This document shows positions 25,507 through 33,004 of a stretch of 64,000 nucleotides of DNA, piece by piece. Under the pieces are notes generated by a model. It did not search any database, was not told the DNA's origin, and was given only the letters and a program-made list of their open reading frames with translations. Position numbers and translations under genes: made by a program. The stretch spans positions 248,001 through 312,000 of the forward strand of contig BPJI01000001.1 in NCBI GenBank assembly GCA_026004535.1, given 5' to 3'. This DNA comes from Candidatus Parcubacteria bacterium (lineage in GTDB: Bacteria > Patescibacteria > Paceibacteria > UBA6257 > HR35). The stretch's first letter is position 1. Every line of letters begins with the position of its first letter.

Positions 25507-25770
25507 TCCAGTACTAATCCGGGTAGTATATCCGGTTTTCATCAGGATAATCTTATATACTTTCCATCATACTAATCTATCCGGTATTCATCCGGGTAAT
25601 CTATCCGGTAATAATCCGGGTAACTATATCCGGTATTCATCCGGGTAGTATATCCGGTAATAATCCGGGTAACTATATCCAGTATTCATCCGGGTAATCT
25701 ATCCGGTAATAATCCGGGTAACTATATCCGGTAATAATCCGGGTAGTATATCATGTTTCTATCGGGATAA
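25507..25770. repeat. CCGGAT word array, one orientation, about 7 units (family A, copy 2)
   Basis: Units of 24-25 bp of the form ATCCGGTAATAATCCGGGTAA, all in the right-arm orientation, between a conserved leader (ATATCCAGTACTAATCCGGG) and a conserved end (ATCATGTTTCTATCGGG). About seven full units here against four and three in the sister modules. Confidence 0.85.
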
Positions 25771-25786
25771 CCTATAAATTTTTCAT

Positions 25787-25855
25787 TTCTACTAATTTAA
25801 TACGATCGTATCAAGTTAGTAGAAGTGAGATGTTTACGACGTCGTACGTCGTAAA
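25787..25855. repeat. Hairpin pair closing pilin module copy 1 (family F)
   Basis: TTCTACTAA (25787-25795) pairs with TTAGTAGAA (25816-25824) around the palindrome ATACGATCGTAT (25800-25811). A second hairpin with arms TTTACGAC and GTCGTAAA follows at 25833-25855. Confidence 0.8.
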
Positions 25856-25888
25856 TTTTAAATTTCTATTTACTTATTGACAAGTTTA

Positions 25889-25897
25889 TGGTATAAT
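25889..25897 (+). promoter_or_regulatory. Extended -10 promoter of the rplW-adk cluster
   Basis: TGGTATAAT, hexamer 25892-25897. A TTGACA at 25877 is too close to serve as its -35. The predicted leader is about 50 nt before the rplW ATG at 25953. Confidence 0.55.
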
Positions 25898-25952
25898 TAA
25901 GTAAATATAAAGTCCGCCAAACTTGAAAAGGTTGGATTTAGATTTTTTTGCG

Positions 25953-26336
25953 ATGAAATTTAATTTTTTTAAAAAAATTTGGGGTAAGAAAGAAGATAAA
26001 GAAGTTAAAGAAGTTGAAGAAAAACCTCAAGAAGTAAAAGAAAAGAAAATTGAAATTCAAACTGGAGAAAGTTTTAAAATTTTGCCTTTAATTACTGAAA
26101 AAACTTTGAGATTAGCAAGAGAGAATAAATACACTTTTTTAGTTGAGCCAAAAATCAATAAAATTCAAATTAAAAAAGCAATTGAGAAAATGTTTAATGT
26201 CAATGTTGAGAAAGTAAGAACAATGAATTATCAAAAAAGAGAAAGAGGATTGACAAGAATAAAAAGTGTTAGGCCGAAATTTAAAAAAGCTGTTGTCGAA
26301 TTAAAATCAGGTCAAACAATTCCAATTTTTGAATAA
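25953..26336 (+). CDS. rplW: 50S ribosomal protein uL23
   Basis: 127 aa from the ATG at 25953; a TTG at 25923 would add ten residues but is less likely. The Lys/Glu-rich N-terminal 45 residues are an extension. The L23 core is ILPLITEKTLRLARENKYTF, then KAIEKMFNVNVEKVRTMNY. L23 lies at the tunnel exit and docks SRP and SecYEG. It opens the second ribosomal block and its TAA overlaps the rplB start. Confidence 0.93.
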   Translation: MKFNFFKKIWGKKEDKEVKEVEEKPQEVKEKKIEIQTGESFKILPLITEKTLRLARENKYTFLVEPKINKIQIKKAIEKMFNVNVEKVRTMNYQKRERGLTRIKSVRPKFKKAVVELKSGQTIPIFE

Positions 26337-27172
26337 TGACAACCAAAGTTATTAAATCAAGAGGGCCAGGAAAGAGAGTTGCTGTTTTGGTTGATAAGAA
26401 AAATATTATAACCACTGATGAACCTTATAAGCCTCTTTTAATTCCACTTAAAAAAAGAACTGCTAGAAACAATTATGGGCGAATAACAACAAGATTTAGA
26501 GCTAATCCTTATCACCGAAGACTCTATCGTTTAATTGATTTTTCTCGTTTAGACAAAAAAGATATTCCAGCTAAAGTAGAAACCATTGAATATGATCCTA
26601 ATAGGAGCGCTTTTATTATGCTTGTATGTTATCAGGATGGTGAAAGAAGATATCATTTAGCTCCCGAAGGTATAAAAGTTGGCGATGAAATAATTTGTAG
26701 TGAAAAAGGTGAAATTAAAACTGGTAATCGCTTACCTTTAAAAAATATTCCTTTTGGAACTGAGATTTTTGAAATTGAATTAGAACCAAAAAGTGGAGGT
26801 AAATTAGTGAGATCAGCTGGTTCTTTTGGAGTGATGATGGGAATTGAAGGTGATTATGCTTTAATTAAAATGCCTTCAAGAGAAATGAGAAAAATTCATA
26901 AGGAATGTTATGCGACAATTGGTAGAGTGTCAAATTCTATGTGGCGACTTCAAAGATTAGGAAAAGCTGGAAGAAACATTTGGAAAGGCGAGAGACCAAA
27001 CGTTCGAGGCTCGGCAATGACCCCAAGAGATCATCCTTATGGTGGAGGTGAGGGTAAAGCACCAAGAGGAACAAGAAAACCAAAAGACAAATGGGGTAAT
27101 GTTACTGGTGGTAGAAAAACAAGAAATCCAAGAAAGCCAAGTTGGTCATTAATTGTTCAAAGAAGAAAATGA
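26336..27172 (+). CDS. rplB: 50S ribosomal protein uL2
   Basis: 278 aa, standard length. Recognised from RNNYGRITTRFR, RLYRLIDFSR, HKECYATIGRVSN and the conserved loop AMTPRDHPYGGGEG with the peptidyl-transferase-near His. It overlaps rpsS by 4 nt. Confidence 0.98.
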   Translation: MTTKVIKSRGPGKRVAVLVDKKNIITTDEPYKPLLIPLKKRTARNNYGRITTRFRANPYHRRLYRLIDFSRLDKKDIPAKVETIEYDPNRSAFIMLVCYQDGERRYHLAPEGIKVGDEIICSEKGEIKTGNRLPLKNIPFGTEIFEIELEPKSGGKLVRSAGSFGVMMGIEGDYALIKMPSREMRKIHKECYATIGRVSNSMWRLQRLGKAGRNIWKGERPNVRGSAMTPRDHPYGGGEGKAPRGTRKPKDKWGNVTGGRKTRNPRKPSWSLIVQRRK

Positions 27173-27480
27173 CAAGAAGTAGTAAAAAAGGATATTATGT
27201 AAATGAAAAATTATTAAAGAAAGTAATGAAAGTGAGGGAATTGCCATTAGAAGAAAGAGCTAAGCATCCAATTAAAACTTGGTCAAGAGATTCAACGATT
27301 ATTCCAGAAATGATCGGTATGGTTTTCGAGGTTCATAATGGTAAACAATTTGTTAAGGTTAAAATTATTGAAGATATGGTTGGGCATCGTTTAGGTGAAT
27401 TTGCACCAACAAGGAAATTCATTCGTCATGGAGGTCGAGCAGCAGAATTAATGATGAAAAAACAACAAGCCAAATCATGA
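27169..27480 (+). CDS. rpsS: 30S ribosomal protein uS19
   Basis: 103 aa from the ATG at 27169 (ATGA overlap with rplB; an earlier in-frame start at 27142 is inside rplB). Core motifs: IKTWSRDSTIIPEMIG, VHNGKQFVKV, GHRLGEFAPTRKF. It binds the 30S head with uS13. A 4-nt overlap couples it to rplV. Confidence 0.96.
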   Translation: MTRSSKKGYYVNEKLLKKVMKVRELPLEERAKHPIKTWSRDSTIIPEMIGMVFEVHNGKQFVKVKIIEDMVGHRLGEFAPTRKFIRHGGRAAELMMKKQQAKS

Positions 27481-27824
27481 CAATCGCTACAGCTAGTTTA
27501 AATTATTTAAGAATGTCACCAAGAAAGGTAAGAGTTGTTGCTAAGATAATTAAAAATTTACCTGTTGAAAAAGCAGAAAAAGAACTTTTATTTAGAAATA
27601 AAAAAGCAGCTAAAATAATCTTAAAATTATTAAAATCAGCAATCAGCAATGCTAGAAATAAAGGCTATGAACCGAAAGATCTTTATATTAAAAATATTAT
27701 TGTTAACGAAGGACCAAAAAATTTAAAAAGATATTATCCTAAAGCAAGAGGCAGAGTTGGATTAATTATTAAAAAAATGTCGCATCTTAAAATTGAATTG
27801 GATACCACGGATAAACACGGATAA
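27477..27824 (+). CDS. rplV: 50S ribosomal protein uL22, C-terminus supplied by a repeat
   Basis: 115 aa. LNYLRMSPRKVRVVAKIIKN and YPKARGRVGLIIKKMSHL identify L22, whose hairpin loop lines the exit tunnel. The final residues TTDKHG are encoded by CCACGGATAAACACGGAT, the first words of the family D array that follows, and the stop codon also comes from the repeat. The natural end was probably near the KIELD residues. Confidence 0.95.
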   Translation: MTIATASLNYLRMSPRKVRVVAKIIKNLPVEKAEKELLFRNKKAAKIILKLLKSAISNARNKGYEPKDLYIKNIIVNEGPKNLKRYYPKARGRVGLIIKKMSHLKIELDTTDKHG

Positions 27825-27974
27825 AATATAACCACTGATATCTATATTACCACTGATTAACACGGATAATTTATCTGTGCAAATCCGTGGATAATTAAAT
27901 CTGTGTTAATCCGTGGAAAATTACATATCCGTGCAAATCCGTGGATAATTAAATCCGCATAAATCAGTGGTAAA
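27805..27974. repeat. CACGGAT/CACTGAT word array, inverted arms (family D)
   Basis: The left part reads CCACGGATAAACACGGAT and ACCACTGATTAACACGGAT; the right part reads ATCTGTGCAAATCCGTGG, ATCTGTGTTAATCCGTGG and ATCCGCATAAATCAGTGG. It begins inside rplV and ends 3 nt before rpsC, inside an operon whose other genes mostly overlap. Confidence 0.88.
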
Positions 27975-27977
27975 ATA

Positions 27978-28664
27978 ATGGGACAAAAAATACCACCATA
28001 TGTCTTAAGATTAGGAATTAATAATTATTGGCGCTCAAGATGGATATTTCGAAAGTTTTTTCCTTTAATTTTGGAAGCAGATTATTTAATTCGAAAAATT
28101 ATTAATGAAAATTTCCCTAAGGCAGGAATTACTAATATCATTATTGAAAGAAAAAGTTTAGATCATTGTAAAATTACTATTTATTCAGCTAGACCAGGAA
28201 TTTTGGTTGGTAAAGAAGGGCAGTTTTTAAAAAATTTAATTAAAAAAATAGAAAAAAAGGTTAATTCTCTATTTAAAAAACAAAATCTTATTCCACCCCA
28301 AATAGATATTGATGTCATTGAGACAAAAAAACCATTGCTTTCAGCTGCTTATTTGGCTGAATTAGCTGCTAATGAAATTGAAAAAGGAATACCAACAAGA
28401 AGAGTTTTAAAGAAAATTGCTGATAAAGCAAGACAGCAAAAGGAAATTTTAGGTTTTAAAGCAATCGCTAAAGGAAGAGTTGATGGAGCGACAATTAAAA
28501 GAAAAGAACAAATAAGTTGGGGAAGGATGCCCTTGTCTAAATTTATTGCTGATATTGACTATGCTCAAAGACCAGTTTTAACTAAGTATGGAATTGTTGG
28601 TTTGAAAATTTGGCTCTATAAGGGCGATAAAGAAAAAGTTGATTTAGATAATGTTACAGCCTAA
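27978..28664 (+). CDS. rpsC: 30S ribosomal protein uS3
   Basis: 228 aa. Begins MGQKIPPYVLRLGINNYWRS; the KH domain has ARPGILVGKEGQFLKNL (GxxG loop), and the C-terminal domain shows KGRVDGATIKRKEQISWGRM. It lies at the mRNA entry site. It overlaps rplP by 14 nt. Confidence 0.97.
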   Translation: MGQKIPPYVLRLGINNYWRSRWIFRKFFPLILEADYLIRKIINENFPKAGITNIIIERKSLDHCKITIYSARPGILVGKEGQFLKNLIKKIEKKVNSLFKKQNLIPPQIDIDVIETKKPLLSAAYLAELAANEIEKGIPTRRVLKKIADKARQQKEILGFKAIAKGRVDGATIKRKEQISWGRMPLSKFIADIDYAQRPVLTKYGIVGLKIWLYKGDKEKVDLDNVTA

Positions 28665-29061
28665 AAAGTTAAAATATCGTAAAGCACAGAAAGGAAGATC
28701 GCTTAAGAGAGAATTAATCACAAAGGGAACAGAATTAACATGGGGAGATTTAGGTCTTAAATCATTAGAAACAAGAATGATAACAAGTAAGCAAATTAAA
28801 GCTTGCCTAGATGTTTTAAAGAAGAATTTGGGTAAAAAAGGAAGATATTGGTTAAGAATTTTTCCCCATAAACCAAAAACAAAAAAACCACCAGAAACAA
28901 GAATGGGGGGAGGTAAAGGGGACGTTGAAGATTATGTTGCTGTTGTTAGACCAGGAACAATTTTATTTGAAGTTGGTGGTTTAGATAAAGAATTATTAAA
29001 GGATGTTTTGAAGCAAACTGCTTATAAGTTGCCAATTAAGACAAAAATTGTTGAAAAATGA
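28651..29061 (+). CDS. rplP: 50S ribosomal protein uL16
   Basis: 136 aa. MLQPKKLKYRKAQKGR, KGRYWLRIFPHKP and RMGGGKGDVEDYVAVV are L16 hallmarks; it positions tRNA acceptor ends near the peptidyl transferase centre. Overlaps rpsC by 14 nt and rpmC by 4 nt. Confidence 0.97.
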   Translation: MLQPKKLKYRKAQKGRSLKRELITKGTELTWGDLGLKSLETRMITSKQIKACLDVLKKNLGKKGRYWLRIFPHKPKTKKPPETRMGGGKGDVEDYVAVVRPGTILFEVGGLDKELLKDVLKQTAYKLPIKTKIVEK

Positions 29062-29249
29062 AAGCTAAAGAATTAAGAAATAAATCAATTGAAGAATTAA
29101 GAAAATTAGCCGAAGAATTAAGAAAAAATATTAGCCAAATGTTGTTGGATAAATCATTAAGGAAATTAACTAAACCACATCTTTTAAGAATGGCAAAAAA
29201 GGATTTAGCCCGAATATTAACGATAATTAAAGAAAAATCTAAACAATGA
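29058..29249 (+). CDS. rpmC: 50S ribosomal protein uL29
   Basis: 63 aa, two-helix protein: MKAKELRNKSIEELRKLAEE and the second helix RMAKKDLARILTIIKEK. It sits beside uL23 at the tunnel exit. ATGA overlaps couple it on both sides. Confidence 0.9.
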   Translation: MKAKELRNKSIEELRKLAEELRKNISQMLLDKSLRKLTKPHLLRMAKKDLARILTIIKEKSKQ

Positions 29250-29479
29250 GAAAGCAAGTTATCGGCAAAGTAGTTTCAGATAAGATGAAAAAGACAAGAG
29301 TTGTTGTCGGCGAAAGATTGGTTCAGCATCCAAAATATAAAAAATATTATAAACATCGAACAAAATATTATGTTCATGATGAGAAAGAGGAGTCAAAAAT
29401 CGGTGATACTGTTTTAATTGAAGAAACAAGACCGTTGTCGAAATTAAAGAGATGGCGATTAGTTAAGGTTGTAAAATGA
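29246..29479 (+). CDS. rpsQ: 30S ribosomal protein uS17
   Basis: 77 aa. GKVVSDKMKKTRVVVGERLV and the KYYVHDEKEESKIGDTVLI / ETRPLSKLKRWRL segments identify S17, an OB-fold primary binder of 16S rRNA. Coupled by 4-nt overlaps. Confidence 0.95.
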   Translation: MRKQVIGKVVSDKMKKTRVVVGERLVQHPKYKKYYKHRTKYYVHDEKEESKIGDTVLIEETRPLSKLKRWRLVKVVK

Positions 29480-29856
29480 TTCAACGAAGAAGTATTTTAA
29501 ATTGCGCTGATAATTCAGGTGCATTAAAACTTCAATGTATTGGTTTTGTTGGCAAAGGTAATGCTCGTTATGCTGAAATTGGTGATATTATAACTTGCTC
29601 AATTAAAGAAGCTGAGCCGAGAAGAGAAGTAAAAAAGGGAGATGTTGTTAGAGCTTTAATTGTTAGACAAAGGAAAAATTTTAGAAGAAAAGATGGAACC
29701 TACATTCGTTTTGATGAAAATGCTTGTGTATTAATTAAAAAAGGTAGAAAAGGAGAAATTGAGCTTATTGGTAATAGAATTTTTGGTCCTATCCCTAGAG
29801 AAATTAAAGAGCTTGGCTATGAAAAAATAGCTAATTTAGCTCCGGAATTAGTATGA
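29476..29856 (+). CDS. rplN: 50S ribosomal protein uL14
   Basis: 126 aa. MIQRRSILNCADNSGAL, KKGDVVRALIVRQRKNFRR and IRFDENACVLI are typical of L14, a subunit-interface protein. ATGA overlap with rpsQ and rplX. Confidence 0.97.
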   Translation: MIQRRSILNCADNSGALKLQCIGFVGKGNARYAEIGDIITCSIKEAEPRREVKKGDVVRALIVRQRKNFRRKDGTYIRFDENACVLIKKGRKGEIELIGNRIFGPIPREIKELGYEKIANLAPELV

Positions 29857-30158
29857 AAATTAAAAAAGGAGATCAGGTTTTAATTATTAAAGGTAAAGAT
29901 AGGGGTAAAGTTGGAAAAGTAATTAAAGCTTTACCTAAAGAAAGCCGTGTTATTATTGAAGGTTTAAATTTAGTTAAAAAACATATTAAGCCAAGAAGAG
30001 AGGGAGAAAAAGGAAAGATTATCGAAGTGCCGAGACCAATTTCGGTAAGTAATGTAAAATTAGTTTGCCCGAATTGTCATAAAGCAACAAGAGTTGGTTA
30101 TAAATTCGAAGGTCAAAAAAAATTTAGATATTGTAAAAAATGTCAAAACAAGATTTAA
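29853..30158 (+). CDS. rplX: 50S ribosomal protein uL24
   Basis: 101 aa. KOW motif KKGDQVLIIKGKDRGKVGKV near the N-terminus, EGLNLVKKHIKP, and a C-terminal CPNCHK...CKKC zinc-ribbon-like end. L24 starts 50S assembly. It overlaps rplE by 19 nt. Confidence 0.95.
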   Translation: MKIKKGDQVLIIKGKDRGKVGKVIKALPKESRVIIEGLNLVKKHIKPRREGEKGKIIEVPRPISVSNVKLVCPNCHKATRVGYKFEGQKKFRYCKKCQNKI

Positions 30159-30634
30159 AGAAACCAAGACCAATCAAAGGAATTGTTCAGATAGGAATTG
30201 GTAAGTTAGTTGTTGCTCATCCTGAAGCTCAGGAAAAAATTATTGAAGATGGAATTTATGTTCTTTCAATGATAACCGGACAAAAACCAAAAATTGTGAC
30301 TGCTAAAAAATCTATCTCGGGATTTAAAGTCAGAAAAGGAATGCCGGTTGCTTTGTTGGTAACTTTAAGAAAAAAAAGATTGAATGACTTCATTCAAAGA
30401 TTGCTAACTTATGCTTTGCCAAGAGCAAAAGATTTTTATGGTCTTAAAGCAGATAATTTTGATAATAGAGGAAATATTAATCTTGGTTTTCGTGAGATAA
30501 GTGTTTTTCCTGAAGCAATTTCTGATAAAATTAAATATAACTTTGGTTTTTCAATTAATTTAGTTGGTTCAGGAAAAACCAAAGAAGAGAATATTGATTT
30601 GTGGCGAGAATTAGGTTTTCCGATTAAAGTCTGA
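30140..30634 (+). CDS. rplE: 50S ribosomal protein uL5, short N-terminus
   Basis: 164 aa; typical L5 is about 180, and the first helix is abbreviated. The core VQIGIGKLVVAHPE, LSMITGQKPKIVTAKKSI, GFKVRKGMPVALLVTLR and FGFSINLV fits. L5 binds 5S rRNA. Starts inside rplX; its stop overlaps rpsN. Confidence 0.95.
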   Translation: MSKQDLKKPRPIKGIVQIGIGKLVVAHPEAQEKIIEDGIYVLSMITGQKPKIVTAKKSISGFKVRKGMPVALLVTLRKKRLNDFIQRLLTYALPRAKDFYGLKADNFDNRGNINLGFREISVFPEAISDKIKYNFGFSINLVGSGKTKEENIDLWRELGFPIKV

Positions 30635-30819
30635 TGCCATCAAAAGCACAAATTGTTCGTTGGTTAAAAAAACCAAAGTATAAGACTAGAAAAAGAAATG
30701 TTTGTTTTCGTTGTGGGCGAACAAGAGGTTATTTTCGAGATTTTAATTTGTGTCGAATTTGTTTAAGAGAAATGGCTCATCGGGGAGAAATCCCTGGTCT
30801 TAAAAAAGCAAGCTGGTAA
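30634..30819 (+). CDS. rpsN: 30S ribosomal protein uS14, zinc type
   Basis: 61 aa, the short Zn-binding form: CFRCGRTRGYFRDFNLCRIC holds both CxxC pairs, followed by LREMAHRGEIPGLKKASW. One-base overlaps join it to rplE and rpsH. Confidence 0.96.
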   Translation: MPSKAQIVRWLKKPKYKTRKRNVCFRCGRTRGYFRDFNLCRICLREMAHRGEIPGLKKASW

Positions 30820-31208
30820 TGACCGACCCAATTGCTGATTTACTTACAAGAATTAAGAATGCTTTAAGAGTAAGAAAAAAACAAGTTATTGCTCCTTATT
30901 CAAAAATAAAAGTTGGGATTTTGAAAATTTTAAGAGATAAAGGTTTGATCAGGGGATTTAAAATTGAAGGTGATGTTAAGAAGAATTTTATTATTTATCT
31001 TAAATATGATGAAAATGGCGAACCTCTAATTGAAGATTTAAAGAGAGTTTCAAAACCAGGAAGAAGAGTTTATGCTGGTTACAAAGAATTAAGGCCATTA
31101 AGAAGAGGATTTGCTTTTAGAATTGTTTCAACTAGTCGAGGTTTAATAACTGATGAAGAAGCAAGAAAAAGAAAATTAGGTGGTGAAATTATCTGTGAAG
31201 TTTATTAA
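30819..31208 (+). CDS. rpsH: 30S ribosomal protein uS8
   Basis: 129 aa. MTDPIADLLTRIKNALRV at the N-terminus and the C-terminal STSRGLITDEEARKRKLGGE are diagnostic. It binds the central domain of 16S rRNA and in many bacteria represses this operon. Overlaps by one base on each side. Confidence 0.97.
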   Translation: MTDPIADLLTRIKNALRVRKKQVIAPYSKIKVGILKILRDKGLIRGFKIEGDVKKNFIIYLKYDENGEPLIEDLKRVSKPGRRVYAGYKELRPLRRGFAFRIVSTSRGLITDEEARKRKLGGEIICEVY

Positions 31209-31759
31209 TGTCAAAAATAGGTAAAAAACCAATAAATATTTCAGACAATATTTCAATTCAAGAACTTGCTGAAAATAGATTTGAAATAAAAGGGCCAAAG
31301 GGTTCATTAATTTTTGATTTACCTCAAAATTTTAAACTAGAAATTGAAAATAGTACTTTAAAAATCAGCCCCCTGGAAATTAATAGAAAAACTAAACCAT
31401 TATGGGGAACATTAAGAAGGCTTTTGGAAAACAAAATTATTGGTGTTAGTCAAGGATTTGAGAAAGTTTTAATTTTAGAAGGCTTAGGATATTCGGCGGA
31501 ACAAAGAGGAGATAGATTATTTTTTAAACTTGGTTTTTCTCATCCAATTGAGATCGAAATTCCAGAAGATATTAAGATTGAAATTAAGCAAGAAAAAGGA
31601 AGGTCATTGATTTATGTTCGGGGAATTGATAAAGAAAAAGTTGGTAATTTTGCTAGTCAAATTAAAAAATTAAAACCAGCAGATAGATATCATCAAAAAG
31701 GATTTAGATATATTAATGAGGTCATTAAATTAAAGCCAGTTAAGAAAGCAGGTAAGTGA
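31208..31759 (+). CDS. rplF: 50S ribosomal protein uL6
   Basis: 183 aa. MSKIGKKPINI and the second-domain motif IYVRGIDKEKVGNFASQI, RYHQKGFRYINE. It sits near the sarcin-ricin loop. Its TGA overlaps the rplR start. Confidence 0.96.
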   Translation: MSKIGKKPINISDNISIQELAENRFEIKGPKGSLIFDLPQNFKLEIENSTLKISPLEINRKTKPLWGTLRRLLENKIIGVSQGFEKVLILEGLGYSAEQRGDRLFFKLGFSHPIEIEIPEDIKIEIKQEKGRSLIYVRGIDKEKVGNFASQIKKLKPADRYHQKGFRYINEVIKLKPVKKAGK

Positions 31760-32094
31760 TGGATAAAGAAAAAAGATTAAGAAGAAAAAAAAGAGTTAGA
31801 GCGAAAATCTTGGGCACTAAAGAAAGACCACGACTTTCTATTTTTCGATCAAATCAACATATTTATGCTCAGATTATTGATGATACCGAGGGAAGAACTT
31901 TGGTTAGTGCTAATAGTTTAAAGTTAAAAGGCTTAACCAATAAGGATAAAGTTTTGAAAGTTGCCGAAGATTTAGCTGAAAAAGCAAAGACAAAGGGAAT
32001 TGAAAAGGTTGTTTTTGATCGTAATGGTTTTAGTTATAAAGGTCGGATTAAATTATTGGCTGAAAAATTAAGAGAGCTCGGTTTGGAATTTTAA
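31759..32094 (+). CDS. rplR: 50S ribosomal protein uL18
   Basis: 111 aa from the ATG at 31759; a GTG three bases earlier is in frame. RLRRKKRVRAKILGTKERPR, LSIFRSNQHIYAQIIDD and FDRNGFSYKGRIKLLAEKLR identify L18, a 5S rRNA binder. It abuts rpsE directly. Confidence 0.96.
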   Translation: MDKEKRLRRKKRVRAKILGTKERPRLSIFRSNQHIYAQIIDDTEGRTLVSANSLKLKGLTNKDKVLKVAEDLAEKAKTKGIEKVVFDRNGFSYKGRIKLLAEKLRELGLEF

Positions 32095-32616
32095 ATGGCA
32101 GAAAAATTTGAATTCAAAGTTATTGAAGTTAAAAGAGTGGCCAAAGCAGTTGAAGGAGGGAAAAGAATTAAAGTTCGAGCAGTTGTTGTTGCTGGTAATT
32201 TACAGGGTAAGGTTGGGATCGGTGTTGCTAAGGGAGATGATATTGCTTTAGCTGTGGAAAAGGCAAGAAGATTAGCTGAAAAAAATACCACTAATACTCC
32301 TTTAATCGAAGGCACTGTTCCTTTTGAAATTGAAAATAAATTTGGAGCTACAAAAATTTTATTAAAACCTGCTAAAAAAGGAAGAGGTTTGATTGCTGGT
32401 AATGTTGTTCGGACAGTTCTTTCTTTAGCAGGTTATACCGATGTTTCGGCTAAAATTTTAGGAGTAACAAAAAACCCATTAGTTAATGCTTTAGCAACAA
32501 TCAAAACTTTGGAAAAACTTAATAAAATTTATGAAAAGAAACTTAAATTAAAAACATTAATCAATAAAGAAAATGCAAGTACACCAGATAAAGTTCAAAT
32601 TGAAGAAGAAAAATAG
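32095..32616 (+). CDS. rpsE: 30S ribosomal protein uS5
   Basis: 173 aa. The double-stranded RNA-binding part has VIEVKRVAKAVEGGKRIKVR and VVVAGNLQGKVGIGVAKGDD; the C-terminal part has GRGLIAGNVVRTVLSLAGY. In most bacteria rpmD (uL30) follows; here rplO starts directly, inside the last 44 nt, so uL30 is absent from this locus. Confidence 0.96.
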   Translation: MAEKFEFKVIEVKRVAKAVEGGKRIKVRAVVVAGNLQGKVGIGVAKGDDIALAVEKARRLAEKNTTNTPLIEGTVPFEIENKFGATKILLKPAKKGRGLIAGNVVRTVLSLAGYTDVSAKILGVTKNPLVNALATIKTLEKLNKIYEKKLKLKTLINKENASTPDKVQIEEEK

Positions 32617-33004
32617 AGTTGGCCGTGGTGGTAAAAGGGGTTCTTATTCAGGTAGAGGTATAAAAGGGCAGAAAGCAAGAGCTGGTCGTCGTATCAGGCC
32701 AGCCTTAAGGGATGTTATTTTAAAATTCCCGAAAAAAAGAGGTTGGGCAAATATAAAGATTGAAAAAAATATTTTGGAAGTTAATCTTGAAAAAATTAAT
32801 GAGAAATTTCAACCAGGAGAAATTGTTAGCCCTGAAACATTAAAAGAAAAGAAAATTTTAAGGATTCCTAAAAGTTTAAAAAATTTTCAAATAAAAATTT
32901 TGGGCCAAGGCGATCTAACCAAGTCGTTAATTTTTGATCATCGTTTAATTTTTTCTCGATCAGCTAGAGAAAAAATAGAAAATTCAAATAGCAAAATTCA
33001 ATGA
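32573..33004 (+). CDS. rplO: 50S ribosomal protein uL15
   Basis: 143 aa. VGRGGKRGSYSGRGIKGQKA RAGRRIRP is the L15 N-terminal signature; the C-terminal part includes ILGQGDLTKSLIF. The start within rpsE gives a 44-nt overlap, the longest in the cluster; a later start is possible but none is obvious. It overlaps secY by 4 nt. Confidence 0.93.
   Translation: MQVHQIKFKLKKKNRVGRGGKRGSYSGRGIKGQKARAGRRIRPALRDVILKFPKKRGWANIKIEKNILEVNLEKINEKFQPGEIVSPETLKEKKILRIPKSLKNFQIKILGQGDLTKSLIFDHRLIFSRSAREKIENSNSKIQ

Noticed and set aside
25507..25770. Integron attC sites after pilin cassettes
   Set aside because: No integrase gene and no attC core (RYYYAAC / GTTRRRY) arrangement; the flanking CCGGAT units are tandem repeats.
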